This document shows positions 20,806 through 32,668 of a DNA stretch of 64,000 nucleotides, piece by piece. Source of the DNA: Collybia mongolica (lineage: Eukaryota > Basidiomycota > Agaricomycetes > Agaricales > Clitocybaceae); NCBI GenBank assembly GCA_013420905.1, contig JAAXNY010000001.1, positions 2,480,001 through 2,544,000 of the forward strand. Reading direction: 5' to 3'. The notes below the pieces were generated by a model. It was not told where the DNA came from. It made no database searches and worked only from the letters and a program-made list of their open reading frames with translations. The first letter of the stretch is position 1, and each line of letters begins with the position of its first letter. The translations under genes were made by a program, and so were the position numbers.

Positions 20806-22578
20806 ACGATGACTGTCATCGACGGAGTCTCACATGATTTACTTCGTAGATTGATGTAAACTGTACGGTGCTTTACCAACCAATGGATTGGATGGTGTAG
20901 ATCGTTATTATCATCCCGCAAAAGTACTTTGGTGGAAAAGGCTTGATAGGGTCACCTGGTCAACTATATCGCAATCGGTCCAACCCTTCAGGTTCACCAT
21001 TCACACCAAACCTTGACGACAAAGGTTGTGCCGGCAACAATTCAATTCCAGGGTCCCTCCCAAGGCTCGTGTCTTATCAGGAATATTATGCACCCCTTAC
21101 TACAGTGCCCATCACCAGATCACGACTAGCGCTTTTGGTGTAAACAAACCAAAATGCCGCAAGTTAAACTACATTTTTCAAAGGAAAGATATCACATTAA
21201 AACTACTTGTATAGTACTCTAGTATGCTATAGGTACCCCCCTTGTCAACCATTAGTCTATCGGACAACTTTTTTTTTTGGGTCGACGAAAAAAGTGAAAC
21301 GTCGTCCCAAAAAGGAAATTAAGGGTCCAGGGCACTGCTATAAGCTCGCTCCTCGACTTAATATCCATCATAATATTGGCGGGAATACGCCTATGAGACT
21401 TGTATTTCTTCACAGCATAGGCTGCCTGTCGAAAATTGAGAGCCCTCCTGTCATAAGTGAAATTTTCAGAAGCTTGCTGTGGTAAAGTTAACAGAAACTA
21501 GAATTTACCTGTAAGCTTCGAGGTACCGGTAGCAGAGACGAAAGTAGCGACGGATATTTGATGTTTTGACATGGTTGAGACACTCCGGGACAAGCTGCTT
21601 TGCACGGGGAAAGGTCCCGTCGCTGAGCTCACGAAACCCTACCCAAGCTATTTAGGAACGCTTATTTCGCTTAGGCATTGTGGATTCTTGGAGTTCTCAA
21701 TACGCAGGTCCAAGGGAAGGTGTGTAAATTTTTTTTGATTTGGGTCGAAAAAAGTGAAACGCGTGGGAAAAAATACAATCTTGTGGTAAACGCATTCTTT
21801 TCATGGGTTTCCTTCCTAAAAAAAATTCTTCCAAAATTCTGACAAGTTTTCGGGGGAACCCGAGCTGTGTTGGTGAGGTGGTGGCGAGCACTGTATTACA
21901 AAAGGATATCCTATGTCCCTAGCGAGCCACCATTCAAACAGTCTAATCTAGACCTATATCCACTACTCATATATATCCTAGCAGGCTTTCTAGATCCTTC
22001 GCCTATACCAACGGACCGAGCTTATTTCAGACACATCGTGCGGAAGGCCTACATGGGGAACGGCGGGGTATTAATGCCTGGGGAAGTTGATATTTTCCGA
22101 GCAGGGCCAACTAACGCAGCAGGGACTTGTTGTTATATTCCAGGACTCCATTGTAACCTTGACCAATTCTAGGAGTAATCTTTTTTTCATTTCCCCTTCC
22201 ATTTCCCCAAGACATAAAGTATCGTCAAGGTATATCGTTCAAAATTCGACTTAGGCGATGCCGACATCCCGTGTTTCTGACTCACCTGTTTCGCCACCAG
22301 TAGTATTGTTTTTTCATATAGACAATCATGCGGCGGGCAGGGTAAGAAGGCGCGTGGCATCCGGTCGCACACTACCCATAAATGACGGTTTAAATGACCG
22401 ACAAAACGTTTCCAGTTCCTCGTTCTTGGCACGTCATCTGATGAAATAGTGGGTTTCTACACAGAGCACCTCAAGCTCGTTGAGCCAATAAAGACAAGCG
22501 TCTTGGAGGTATATAGGCACGAAATCACTTCACCCCAGCTTTATCCACGTCAAATCGATTACTCAGGTGCTGAGCCAC
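20806..22578. other. Spacer before the membrane-protein array, with a dispersed A-rich repeat
   Basis: No gene was recognised. The motif GGGTCG followed by AAAAAAGTGAAACG occurs twice, near 21279–21300 (with an extra ACG) and near 21741–21762, each preceded by a T run. This looks like a short dispersed repeat. Minus-strand frames here show no conserved motif. Confidence 0.45.
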
Positions 22579-23907
22579 ATGCCTCCTCCGGACAACTTGG
22601 CTGCGTCGTCTATGTATTTGCTAAAGTGTCTTATATGTAAGTTTATGCGAATACGGTTTATTTCGATGAGCATACTCAAAGCTTTAGATTCGTCTCTTGC
22701 CTTTCACATCTGGGAGTGGCTTTCGAATTTCTCGTTTGAAGTTAAGCATATATGGAGGTCAATGCAAAAAGGTCACTCTCGAAGTCACGTTGACTGATAA
22801 TGTTCAGAATGGAAAACTCGTCAACCGTAAAATGGCAGTATCTGTGGTCCAGGTACCTGGGCATGGCGGCACAAATGTGAGTCTCTTGTCACCGTCCGCG
22901 ATGAAAGGTCGACAAGCTTTCCGTCTAGCGGTGACACCATAGCCACTAGATATATTCATTCACATTACGCCGCACCACGAATGTTCTGCATGGGGTGGTA
23001 TCTGGTACAACTAATCGTCAGTCAAGGACTTCTTGCGTCACTCGAATTCAGCTTGGTACTACGGCGTGAGTCAAATCGTCTTTCTCTTGTTTGATGGAAA
23101 ATCATAGTAAACTTTTTCATCTGCTAGTATACGCGCTCTCCGACTCAAACAATCGTTTGAGGATTGGATTACGCATTCTTATTATGGTGGAAAATATCAT
23201 AGTAATGGCTGGTGGGATCTTATCAATCCTGAAAGTAGAATTAGAGGCGGCGTGTCTACCACGGCAGGCAACCATTCACATCGTCATCATCTCGTGCGTC
23301 AGATGTATGATTTCCTCACCATTTCCCTCACCAATACCCATCTAGCGTTACTCTCGGTGTGACCCAAATGATTCTTTGGGGCCTAACTATCCAACACAGC
23401 TGGAGAAAGAAAGTCGCCCTGACATCATTGGTGATGCGCGATGGATCTTGGGTCTTTGCCGTCCTCTCCAGTATGTCAATAAGCATGAATCTTGACAAAC
23501 CAATTTCCAAAGAGAAATTTTAAGTTATCCTCGTCGGGACTAATGCGAATACCTTTGTCCGGAAACACAAACCGGTTGTAAATCCATTCTCGTGCGTACG
23601 TTTGAGCCATGCGCAAACCATTAAATGACCTGGTCAATGAATAGGACCTTCGTCGCCGCGATGACATCATTGGTACGGTAAAATTTAAGTGATTTTTCCT
23701 GGGCAGCTCAACTGAAGTTGTCACATCCAGAATTGCCGAATAATCATTAACCTAGAAGGACTGTCGCGAAAAGGAAGGGACTCCACGTCAATGTTTGAGC
23801 TCACTTCCTTCATTGATACCGAATGCGTCGATCCTGGAGGTACTTCATTTGATCGTCCAAATCACCAATCCCGCGAAACAGAAAGCATTGCTATTGAAAG
23901 TTATTGA
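22579..23907 (+). CDS. DUF6533-like multi-pass membrane protein, array copy 1
   Basis: First of five tandem paralogues. I can join nine exons in frame. Exon 1 starts MPPPDNLAASSMYLL. Exon 2 follows with SSLAFHIWEWLSNFSFEVKH. Exon 3 has VKWQYLWSRYLGMAAQ, exon 4 MFCMGWYLVQLIVSQGLLAS, exon 5 LRIGLRILIMVENIIVMAG, and exon 6 LGVTQMILWGLTIQHSWRKK then SLVMRDGSWVFAV. The last exons give KPVVNPFS, TFVAAMTSL and a hydrophilic tail ending near TGA 23905–23907. The WEW....E..HIW then Q.LWSRY pattern and the later RDG resemble DUF6533 proteins, whose function is unknown. It has about six hydrophobic segments. The exon 6–7 junction (IILVGTNANTF) is less certain than the others. Confidence 0.6.
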
Positions 23908-23934
23908 TGGAATATTGGGTACCCCTGATTTGCC

Positions 23935-24648
23935 CTACTCCGAAAGGTAAATTTGAGCCCTGAACCATTTTAAATAAACGTGGCTTTCCCTAACCTGGTC
24001 TGTAAGTATTCGACAGTACGCGATGGGCAAATAGACAAAAAAGCTTTTTACACTAAGAACAGGTTCCTGTTTGACTGGTCGTGAATGTTCAAATCTCGAT
24101 TGACGTTTTCTCGCCATAACGTTCTGCTTGGAGGAGTGAAAATGTCCATCAACAAGCCGTATACCCAGCAGCCCTAAAACCCCGAACTTCCTTGAACTGT
24201 TTAGCACATACTTAATTGGCGAGACAGATGCCCCGTATATTTTTTTCGCGAAACTAGATATTGAGAGTCCTTGCATGCAACGCATCAAGAAACCGGGTAG
24301 CACGAGAATCCGCATGACGCCAGTTGCTCTCAATTGATTCCAGCTACTTACTTCCCTGTACTTCTTTAGAGCACTAGTGGTTCCTATATTGTTTTCAGCT
24401 AGCCATCTCATCCGGTTACAAAGGTCATGTTGATGCCGGAACATCGGATTTGAATCTCCGAATTTCCCACAGACCCTCAGCGGCGTTGACGCCCCATGCC
24501 ACATTCCTTTAATCATGCGTCCTCCGCCGGAATTCAGTTGTTCAGCAGCCGGAGCTCGTTTTCCTTTCGGTTCCCATAGCAGCTCGACCGAGGAGTCAAA
24601 ATGACAGTATATTGTCATGGATGGCATATAGATGCGACCACTCTCCAT
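23935..24648 (-). CDS. Unrecognised 237-codon frame between array copies 1 and 2
   Basis: An uninterrupted minus-strand frame converges on array copy 1. I recognise no domain. It is rich in Arg, Ser and Lys and has one mildly hydrophobic region (FGVLGLLGIRLV). The coding plus strand of this interval shows nothing. It may be a chance frame; similar intervals between the other array copies lack it. Confidence 0.22.
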   Translation of the reverse strand: MESGRIYMPSMTIYCHFDSSVELLWEPKGKRAPAAEQLNSGGGRMIKGMWHGASTPLRVCGKFGDSNPMFRHQHDLCNRMRWLAENNIGTTSALKKYREVSSWNQLRATGVMRILVLPGFLMRCMQGLSISSFAKKIYGASVSPIKYVLNSSRKFGVLGLLGIRLVDGHFHSSKQNVMARKRQSRFEHSRPVKQEPVLSVKSFFVYLPIAYCRILTDQVRESHVYLKWFRAQIYLSE

Positions 24649-24783
24649 GGTCTACCCTGAACTAAAAAAGTGACGTAAATGTCACCCGAAACTCAAAGCT
24701 CTTTCAGTTTTTCGTTCCCAACATAGGCAGGGTCGTTACCCATAAAACCCAGTGTCTGCCATTAACCAGCCTTGTTCAAGCCA

Positions 24784-26120
24784 ATGTCCACATCCCATCC
24801 AGATACTCCTACCGCGTCGACTATGTATACATTGCGGTGTGCCGCATGTAAGTCTGTAAAAGGGTGGCAATCGACTTTCGGAACTAAAAATGACATGGTA
24901 GACTCTGGCCTCGCTTTCCATGTCTGGGAGTGGTTGTTAGGATTTCGCTTTGAAATGAAGCACATCTGGAGGTATAGTAAATTATTACATGTTGACTTCC
25001 TTGCACTGACAAACAATTGGCCTTTAGGAAGCCCCATTCTTCGATTGTCAAATGGCAATATTTTGGGTCCCGGTATGTAGGCATTGCTGCACAGATGTGA
25101 GTGGGTTGCCTGGACTCATCATAAAAATAAACGATGATATTTGGTTTAGTGGCAATACTATCGTCTCTGAATATATACATTCGTCATATGAACGCATAAC
25201 ATGGCAGTTTTGCTTGAGACTGCATATCCAGCAACTGATCATCTGCCAATGGTTACTCTTTTCCCTTGAATTCAGCTTAATACAACGGTGTAAGCCGACC
25301 TTACTCTCTGTTATAAGGACGATCATCGGTAAACTGTCCTCTAGTGATTGCACTCTCCAATCAGGATGCCCGATTGAGATTTGGCTTATATGTCCTTGTC
25401 TTTGCGGAACATATCACCCTCATGGCTTCTTCGGTCACGATGTTTCCGAAGTTGGAACTGATAGGGGCCTGTCTAGCTCACAGGGCACATATCGAAGTTG
25501 CTGTTAACGCGTGGGTAGACCATCCGTCATGGCTCATATATTCTCACTAAGCTCGGACCTAGTTGTGCTGTATGCACGGCTCAAATTATACTATGGGGGC
25601 TGACTATCCATCACAGTTGGAAGAAGAAAGTGCCCATTACGTCTTTGGTAATGCGTGACGGCTCCTGGGTCTTCGGCGTGGTCTCAAGTGTGTTGATACC
25701 TAGGGCCGTTTTTTTGGTTCACTAATGCTACATTGTGAAGTTCTTGTCATTGGAGGTACTGTTGATGTTTTTGCACCGAAACATCGTCCAGGCCTCAATC
25801 CATTCTCGTGCGTATCCATTACTTGTTGACATCCAACCACTGTTAATCTCCCTTCAATACATGTAGACCATTTGTCGCTGTGATGGCATCCTCGGTATGT
25901 GAACCATGCAGCTCCCCAGCATGAGCTAACCAAAATCTGTCCCAAGAACTGTCATATAATCATGAACTTGGAAACTATGCCGCAAAGGCAACGGGAAGGT
26001 ACCTCGATTGAGTTCACATCATATATTGATACCGGGGGGTGTACTCTCGAAGTTCAAAGCAGTCATCCATCGCAATCGTTCATAACCGACGAAATACAGT
26101 TCGCAACCCAAGTGCAATAA
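24784..26120 (+). CDS. DUF6533-like multi-pass membrane protein, array copy 2
   Basis: Nine exons can be joined in frame. The start is MSTSHPDTPTASTMYTLRCA. It continues with SGLAFHVWEWLLGFRFEMKH and, after an intron, PHSSIVKWQYFGSRYVGIAA. Next come QFCLRLHIQQLIICQWLLFS, LRFGLYVLVFAEHITLMAS, ACAVCTAQIILWGLTIHHSW and SLVMRDGSWVFGVVS. The last membrane parts are KHRPGLNPFS and PFVAVMASS. The cytosolic tail has IIMNLETMPQRQREGTSIEF and ends at TAA 26118–26120. Exon phases match copies 1, 3 and 5. The tail motif NLE-x-M-x-x-RQRE is shared within the array. It is likely functional, with membrane location inferred from the hydrophobic segments. Confidence 0.65.
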
Positions 26121-26853
26121 TGCAGAGATGGCAAATCTGGCGAAATCTGCTTTACGTTTCCGTTCAAACCTTGCCTCTGTTTCTTTGTACCCAAGTAAAA
26201 TCCAAATATACCCTCTCCAGAAACACTCCGGGTCATCAGTTTGAGTATACATGAATGTTTCTTTAAGCAAGGTAATTCTCTTCCATTCTTGGGGATCAGC
26301 GATACTTAATTCACCAGTACCCTTCAGGTGTGCGTTGTTGCAGTCAAATGAAGGGGCTATAGTGGAAGGTGATATATGCCTTATCTCGAAATCATATTGG
26401 CACGAGTAACGCCTGTTGTACGCGTGGCTAACTCCCGTGAACGCGGACAGGTTCAGAGTCTAAACGTCGACGATCCAGGACCGTTGCTGTCAAACAAATT
26501 ACATCGATATTTTCGGATAACCAACCAAAGGGCCCTAGAGAACATGGGACAGCGGATGAAGATGTCTTCCCCACAGATGCTTATCGATACTGGAAACCTT
26601 TACGACGGGTGCGGCTCTGATAGGGTTGGATATAACGTGCCTTGGGAGAGCCTTTAAGGTGGACTTGTGACATAATAATCGCATAGAGATTTCGTTCTAC
26701 CCTGAATGAACAGTCAAAGCGAAACCTAAAAATACTCTTTGGTCGATTACTGTGGATCAGGGTCAGTGATCCATTTTTCTCCATTGTTGAAGTCTATAAG
26801 TTCCCACTCTGCAGGCTGTTCATTCACTCGACATTGAAATGGACAAGGTGCTG
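26121..26853. other. Inter-copy spacer with promoter block of copy 3
   Basis: No coding motif. A conserved block GGATCAGGGTCAGTGATCC lies at 26754–26772, and GAAGTCTATAA at 26789–26799. Both recur upstream of copy 4, and the first also upstream of copy 5. Confidence 0.5.
26754..26799 (+). promoter_or_regulatory. Shared upstream block of array copy 3
   Basis: TCAGGGTCAGTGATCCATTT is followed by TCTCC and then GAAGTCTATAA. The TATAA-like core ends about 55 bp before the ATG. The same block is found at 29415–29460 (copy 4), and its first part at 32525–32555 (copy 5). Confidence 0.5.
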
Positions 26854-28146
26854 ATGCCCACACCCTTTCCAGACAACTTGACAGCGTCATCTTTGAGTAT
26901 ATTTAGGGGTATTACATGTAAGTTCACCACAGCTCAAGTCCCGATAATGATACTTAAAGGCAGTAGACTCTGCGCTTGTCTTTCACGTCTGGGAATGGGC
27001 CTTGGGATTCTCATTTGAAGTCAGTCAAATTTGGACGTGCGATTGATTTCCCCCATTTTGTTTGAAGCTCGGCCTACTGATGGTGTGCTGCTACAATGTA
27101 GGAAGACGCCTTCATCAATTGTCAAATGGCAGTACTTATGGTCTCGATATCTGGGCATCGTGGGGCAAATGTGAGGTTATGTTGTGTATATCATAGTACA
27201 CCATTGATCAAGCCTCGTTTCGTAGTGGAAATACCGTTGCAACAGCATATGTTAAATCTACCTATGTTGTACCACGGCGATTTTGCGTAGGGTGGTATAG
27301 CGAGCAAGTGTTTGTTAGTCAAGGATTGCTCCTTTCGCTTGAAGTCAGTCTAATACGCAGGCGTAAGTAAATACTTCAATGCATCGAACCTTACTAATGA
27401 AAATCGTCAACCTTTTCACAGTGTACGCGCTCTTCAACTCAAACGCCCGGCTGAATTTCGCCTTGTATGCCCTTGTTTTTGGGGAACATATCATCTGTAT
27501 GGCCTGCGCAGTTATGGCTTTCAGACGGGTGGTAATAGTAGAGGCATGTATGTTAAAAAGCCCCCTCATCGAACTCAGCGTCATTGCGTGAGTGAGTTCC
27601 ATTATGTGCATTCTTCCCGATTAATTTGCACCTAGTGGCACTGTGGTTGTCACTCAATGCATTCTCTGGGGCCTGACTATCCGAAGTGTCTGGAACAAGA
27701 AAGTACCTCTAACCTCATTGATAATGCGCGATGGTTCATGGGTATTTGGCTTGGTTTCAAGTACGTCGATGATATAGGCCATCTTTTTGGGTCCATTAAT
27801 GCTTAGTCGTAAAGTTGTCATTCTCGGAGGTACCGCCAATGTTTTTGCGCCAACGCATCGCCCAGTCGTGAATCCATTCTCGTACGTTTGCAGTGTCCAA
27901 TGGCCTCCGGTCTATTAATGATGTTCACCATGTACAGATTCTTCATCGCTGTATTGGTGTCCATGGTGCGAGGAGCCACAAGGGATATCATACCTTGACC
28001 AAACCCAATATCCACAGAATTGTCGCATAATTATCAACCTAGAGACGATGCCACAACCACAAAGGAGTGTTACATCGAGGATCGAGTTTACGACTCACAT
28101 TGACACTGGGGAACCTACTCTTGAAGTCTTGTGCAATGATCCGTAA
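26854..28146 (+). CDS. DUF6533-like multi-pass membrane protein, array copy 3
   Basis: Nine exons join in frame. The start is MPTPFPDNLTASSLSIFRGI. It continues with SALVFHVWEWALGFSFEVSQ, then KTPSSIVKWQYLWSRYLGIV after an intron of about 70 bp. Next are GNTVATAYVKSTYVVPRRFC, WYSEQVFVSQGLLLSLEVSL and NARLNFALYALVFGEHIICM. These are followed by VVVTQCILWGLTIRSVWNKK, SLIMRDGSWVFGLVS, THRPVVNPFS, FFIAVLVSM and IIINLETMPQPQRSVTSRIE, ending TAA 28144–28146. No shift was seen. The tail is shorter than in copies 2 and 5. The upstream block at 26754–26799 probably includes its core promoter. Confidence 0.65.
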
Positions 28147-29537
28147 CGCTGTCATTAGGTTTCTTTGACGTCTGAAAGGTCGAAAAGGGATCAGTGTATC
28201 CCACTTTTTATTTCCCTCTTTACCTTTGCTTGGGTTGGCTAGCAAACGTAGACTTGCATTACCGCGACAAGCTTTGCTAAGAACTCGGTTTTATCCTCTT
28301 ACTACCCATGGATTTGTGTCCCTCGGCTCAGGTGTTCTGACTGCACATCAAAAGCAATCTATGCTTGAATCTCCACGCGTGCAAGGGTTTCTACCTCCCC
28401 CAAATTAATTTTCGGGTCCTTGGATTCTGCATCGAAGTGCCGAGTTCAACTCGTTGGAGCGCTCAGGTTCACTGAAATGTTTATTTATTAGGCGCTTGTC
28501 CAAGGATCTTTACTGTCGTCCATTCGAGATGATAACTCGCTGTATGTCTCTCGTCTTCAATTTCGCGCAAGCCTGGGCCGTTCCAGTCTTCGGACCGTTT
28601 CGGTAAGTTAAAAATAACAATCGCCAAGACGGCTCTAAATCAAATAAGGGGTTGACAAGGGGGTGGCGAAACAGGAACCTCAAACGTCGGTTTTCAGGAG
28701 GAGTCCGCCGGGGGCTATTTTTGCACCTTTTCAAAAAGATATGAATGATCCCTGAGCGGTCCCGTATGATCTGACTATTTTGACTTTTTCCTCGTCTCAA
28801 GATCAACATTTTCCATTCATGACTAGGGTGGGCGAACCCCACTTTCTACCGTGTAATGTGCTAATATCACCAAGAACCTGTCGCGATGCCATAGGTGGTG
28901 AAGGGGGGCATCTCGTTAAACTTTTGATACTCACCTCTAGAGTCCAAACTCGGTACGTTGTCTGCTACTCTGTTTCGTTTCCGCGAACAACGTTTAAGGG
29001 CCATACTAATCAAGGCGACCGGAGAAAAAATTCGAGCATACATATCTTGATTCTTGAACCGGAACTGGGTTAACACCGCCTCAGTTCATAGCATGTCTGT
29101 ATGACCACCACCCAACGCCCGGAATCGAGCATTTATGAGCAAAAGTGTCTAGTTTGACCGACATCCCTCACATAACTGTATGTACATTCTTTCACGTTGA
29201 ACAGCCAAGTTCAGCACCACCCAGCGCGTTCATTGTATATGATATGCATAGGAAGTCACCTGGCTATGAAGCAAACCGAAAATGCGGGTCTGACAAGTTC
29301 CCATAGACACGCGGTATTGGGGCAATCAATTATACAGCAGTACCCCATCTGAAATGGTCGTTACATTTAGCATTCGAGCGAAGTTTAAACCGATCGTCCA
29401 CGCCCATTCCCAGCAAGTCAGGGCCGGTGATCCATTCTCCGCGAACGTCGAAGTCTATAAAGTCCAATGCTCACCATGCCTACGCAAGGGTCACTTACCT
29501 GTTCCTCAAATCTCAGTCCCACGCTCATGCCGGTGCG
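28147..29537. other. Inter-copy spacer, 1.4 kb
   Basis: No gene recognised. Frames on the minus strand (28510–28842) and plus strand (28780–29073) lack known motifs. The last 120 bp hold the block shared with copies 3 and 5. Confidence 0.45.
29415..29460 (+). promoter_or_regulatory. Shared upstream block of array copy 4
   Basis: AAGTCAGGGCCGGTGATCC, then ATTCTCCGCG, then GAAGTCTATAA at 29450–29460, about 78 bp before the ATG. It corresponds base by base to 26754–26799. Confidence 0.5.
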
Positions 29538-30845
29538 ATGCCTTCATCCGACCCAAATGTTTTGGCTGGATCTAGTGCTCTAGGTATTTTTCGATGTGTT
29601 ACAGGCGAAGCTGCAAGAAATCATCTCATTGCTATTACTAATCAAAGATAGGTAGCTTCTGGGAGTGGGCGTCAGGTTTCTTATTCGAAATTAGCCACAT
29701 CTGGACGTAGGAAGAAATATCTCTACCCTGGTAGAAATGTGTCCATTGACAGCATACTGGGATCTAGGAAGTCAGACTCATCGGCGGTTAAATGGCAGTA
29801 TCTGTTGTCGAGATATGTAGGACTTGCTGGTCAACTGTGAGTTGTTATTTGATTTAATCATGAGAGAATAATGAATGCTTTGTGTATAGCGGTAACACCA
29901 TCATAACAGGTTATCTTCACTCGTCGCAGATTCCACCACGACGATTCTGCTTGGGGTGGTATATCGAGCAAGTTTTTGTTTGCCAAGGATTGTTCATTCT
30001 ACTCGAATTCAATTTAATCCAGCGGCCGCCGGCGTAGGTGGATTCTCATTTTGGTGCATAGAGGATCTTACCGAAGAGTCTTTTCTCAGTATACGCGCTC
30101 TCTGGCTTAAACAATAGATTGAAAATAGCCTTATACACCATTGTTTTCGCAGAACACATCGTCTACACGGCAGGTTTAGCGACGAATGGTATTAATAGAG
30201 GCTTGTCTACTCAAGGAACCGCCTGTTGAACTCGCCATCATGAGGTGAGCCATTCTTCAGTATATATCTCCTTTCCTATTGAACTTGACCCAGCTGTGCT
30301 GTGGGTATAGCTCAATGTATGTTATGGGCCCTGACTATTCAATGTGCCTGGGGGAAGGGGGCCCCTCTGTCATCATTGGTGATGCGTGATGGATCCTGGG
30401 CCTTCGGTCTGGTCTCTGGTACGCCAACCACTAGATCATCGCTTTCGTACGAGCCACGGACGTAACAGTTCGAAGCTTTCCTTGTAGGAGGTACTGCCGA
30501 TGTGTTTATACCGAAGGATCTTCCGGTTTTCAGTCCGTTCTCGTACGCATGCAGCGCTTGTTATACTCTTCGTTGTTTAACCACATATATACAGGGGATT
30601 CGTGGCCGTAATCGCAAATTCGGTACGACGCATAATTATAGCTTCCTATATGAACTAAAAGAAAGCGTCGTCTCTAGCATTGCCATTTAATCATGAATTT
30701 GGAAGGCATGGCACAAAGACAAAGAGAAACAACTTCGATGATCGAGTTCACCTCACATATTGATATAGAGGAGGACACTTCTGAAGTTCAAAGCAGCCAT
30801 TCATCGCAATTATCCATCATCGGAGGAACTATAGTCCACAGTTAA
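29538..30845 (+). pseudogene. DUF6533-like membrane protein, array copy 4, broken
   Basis: The same exon order as its neighbours can be followed. It starts MPSSDPNVLAGSSALGIFRC and continues with FWEWASGFLFEISHIW, SDSSAVKWQYLLSRYVGLAG, ITGYLHSSQIPPRRFC and LKIALYTIVFAEHIVYTAG. Two defects stand out. Exon 2 begins directly at FWEW, having lost the SALAFHV segment present in the other copies. In exon 5, after HIVYTAG, a small deletion relative to copy 5 shifts the frame, so the LIEACLLKEPPVELAIM block is out of frame. The later exons (VGIAQCMLWALTIQ, SLVMRDGSWAFGLVS, tail MAQRQRETTSMIEF) are intact. Decay therefore seems recent. Confidence 0.6.
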
Positions 30846-32662
30846 AACCAGAGGGATGCGTCCGGCGTAACATGCAAAACAAATTGTTGGAACCCGCGCA
30901 GCCTGTGGCGGGTGCCCTTGTACCTTGGGCAGTTGTGATGCAGTCCTAGCACTACCATGACGAAGAGCCCAGAATATTAACGTACAGCATAGTTGACGAG
31001 GTATCGGTCTAAATTTATGCGCCACTACATTATCCCATTACGCTTATTATTTCTGGTGATTAACAATGCCATCATGAATTGTGAATTGGTTGACGGATGT
31101 GTGAATCCTATTTTCGGGCTTGAGGACGTGACGATATACTTTCTCTTCATATTTGTGATGACCTGCAAGTGCAGTAGGAGAGTGAGTGACTATGACCTCT
31201 TGGTGGAGAACTCCATATAATATTACAGAGTGATTTCCTGTGAGTTCGTCCCGGCTACGCCTGTAACCATCTGGGAGGACATCGCGTCCTTTGATACAGT
31301 TAGGATCGGCAAATGGCATCGATGGATTCGGGGTGGCGGTCGTTGGAAGAAACACGCATGGACGACAGCCGCCGAACGAAAAGGGTAATCGTCGACCTGA
31401 CAACTCTTCACGTAGTTCAGCCGTTGGCAACCTATAGCTTGTAGTGTACGGGTCAAGAGTCTGTCCGAAAGGTAATTTATAGTACATGCTTTATGACTCT
31501 GGACGCTGCGCCCGTCTGTTTGAATATTCCAGTGGTGGTGGGAGTGATCGAGAAGGGATGTCGGGGGCCACTGCCGGTTCGTAAGCACCGACCCTCACGT
31601 CAGTGAAGAGCCCGACATTATGGTACGGACATCTGGACTCTGCTAGGGTGGCTGGACAGTCGGGGCTATTAGTCTTAGCAGTTACACGGGGCCCGAAACG
31701 TAGGCTGAATATGTGGAGAGACTAGGGTGGTGTTAGAATGAGGGCTAAGCGGTGAGGGAGTGGTACTGATGATTGGGGGAACATGAGGTCGCCATCTGCG
31801 TCCCTGCCTTTGTCCTACGTCTCACGTCCTAATTGTGTATGTGTAGGTGGGTCCTCAAACAAACACACATGTCTTCGGCTTACTTTGGTAAGGTCGCGTT
31901 CCTTAGACGGGTGATAGTGTGGCGATTACAGATGGTTGAGCCCATGTATCAGTGGGCTAAGGACTTGGGAGAGGCGCGCTCACGTCCGAAGTTTAACTCT
32001 TCACCATGACTGGAAGCCCGTGATAGCTATACAGCCAATCCATAGTTTGACCAAAGGCTTGTTCTGTGCATTGTATACGGACAATGATTAGGAATAATCG
32101 ACTTCTAGATACTACTTGGGAACATTTCAACTTGAGCTTTTCCTGTTTGGACATAAGTACAAAAGCAAAGTAAGTTGAATGGATTTATGATGTAGAGCGT
32201 GTGACTAACTTAAAATCCCTGATATAAGCCTCGGGTGCAATGGCACTTTCCAGAGAACCTGAGGCCTGACTCGGGGGTGGCAGACCGTGGCAACATAACG
32301 AAAACTTACAGACGTCCCAGATTTGGCACAAGGGTTTCGACTGCGCTTTATGCAAGTGGCTTTAGACAGGTCGACGATTTTGCCATCAGGACAAGCCTTG
32401 TAGCGACAAGTTACAACATCGTTTAATACTTGTAGAGAGGTTTTCCTCTACTCCGAACTTGAAACCGCCGATGCGAGACATGTACGTGAAGAGCCCAGCT
32501 TTGGTCGGTTCCATGCTCTCAATAGATCAGGGTCGGTGCCGATCCGTTCTCCGCGACTTTTGTTAATTTCATTGAATGTAGCGCCCAAATCGTCGCTCAC
32601 TGAAATGTCTAACTCCGGGCGACGATACTGGAGCAAGAGGACACTTCAAACCAACGCTAATG
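30846..32662. other. Spacer between array copies 4 and 5
   Basis: The largest gap in the array. Minus-strand frames at 31047–31588 contain no motif I recognise. The last part (32525–32555) holds the shared upstream block. A lost sixth copy could once have been here, but I see no array motif in it. Confidence 0.45.
32525..32555 (+). promoter_or_regulatory. Shared upstream block of array copy 5
   Basis: GATCAGGGTCGGTG, then ATCCGTTCTCCGCG, matching the blocks before copies 3 and 4 with a 2-bp insertion. It lies about 115–145 bp before the ATG. The GAAGTCTATAA part is not conserved here. Confidence 0.45.
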
Positions 32663-32668
32663 ATGCAG

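Noticed and set aside
31047..31588. Overlapping minus-strand frames between array copies 4 and 5
   Set aside because: No recognised domain and no similarity to the array proteins.
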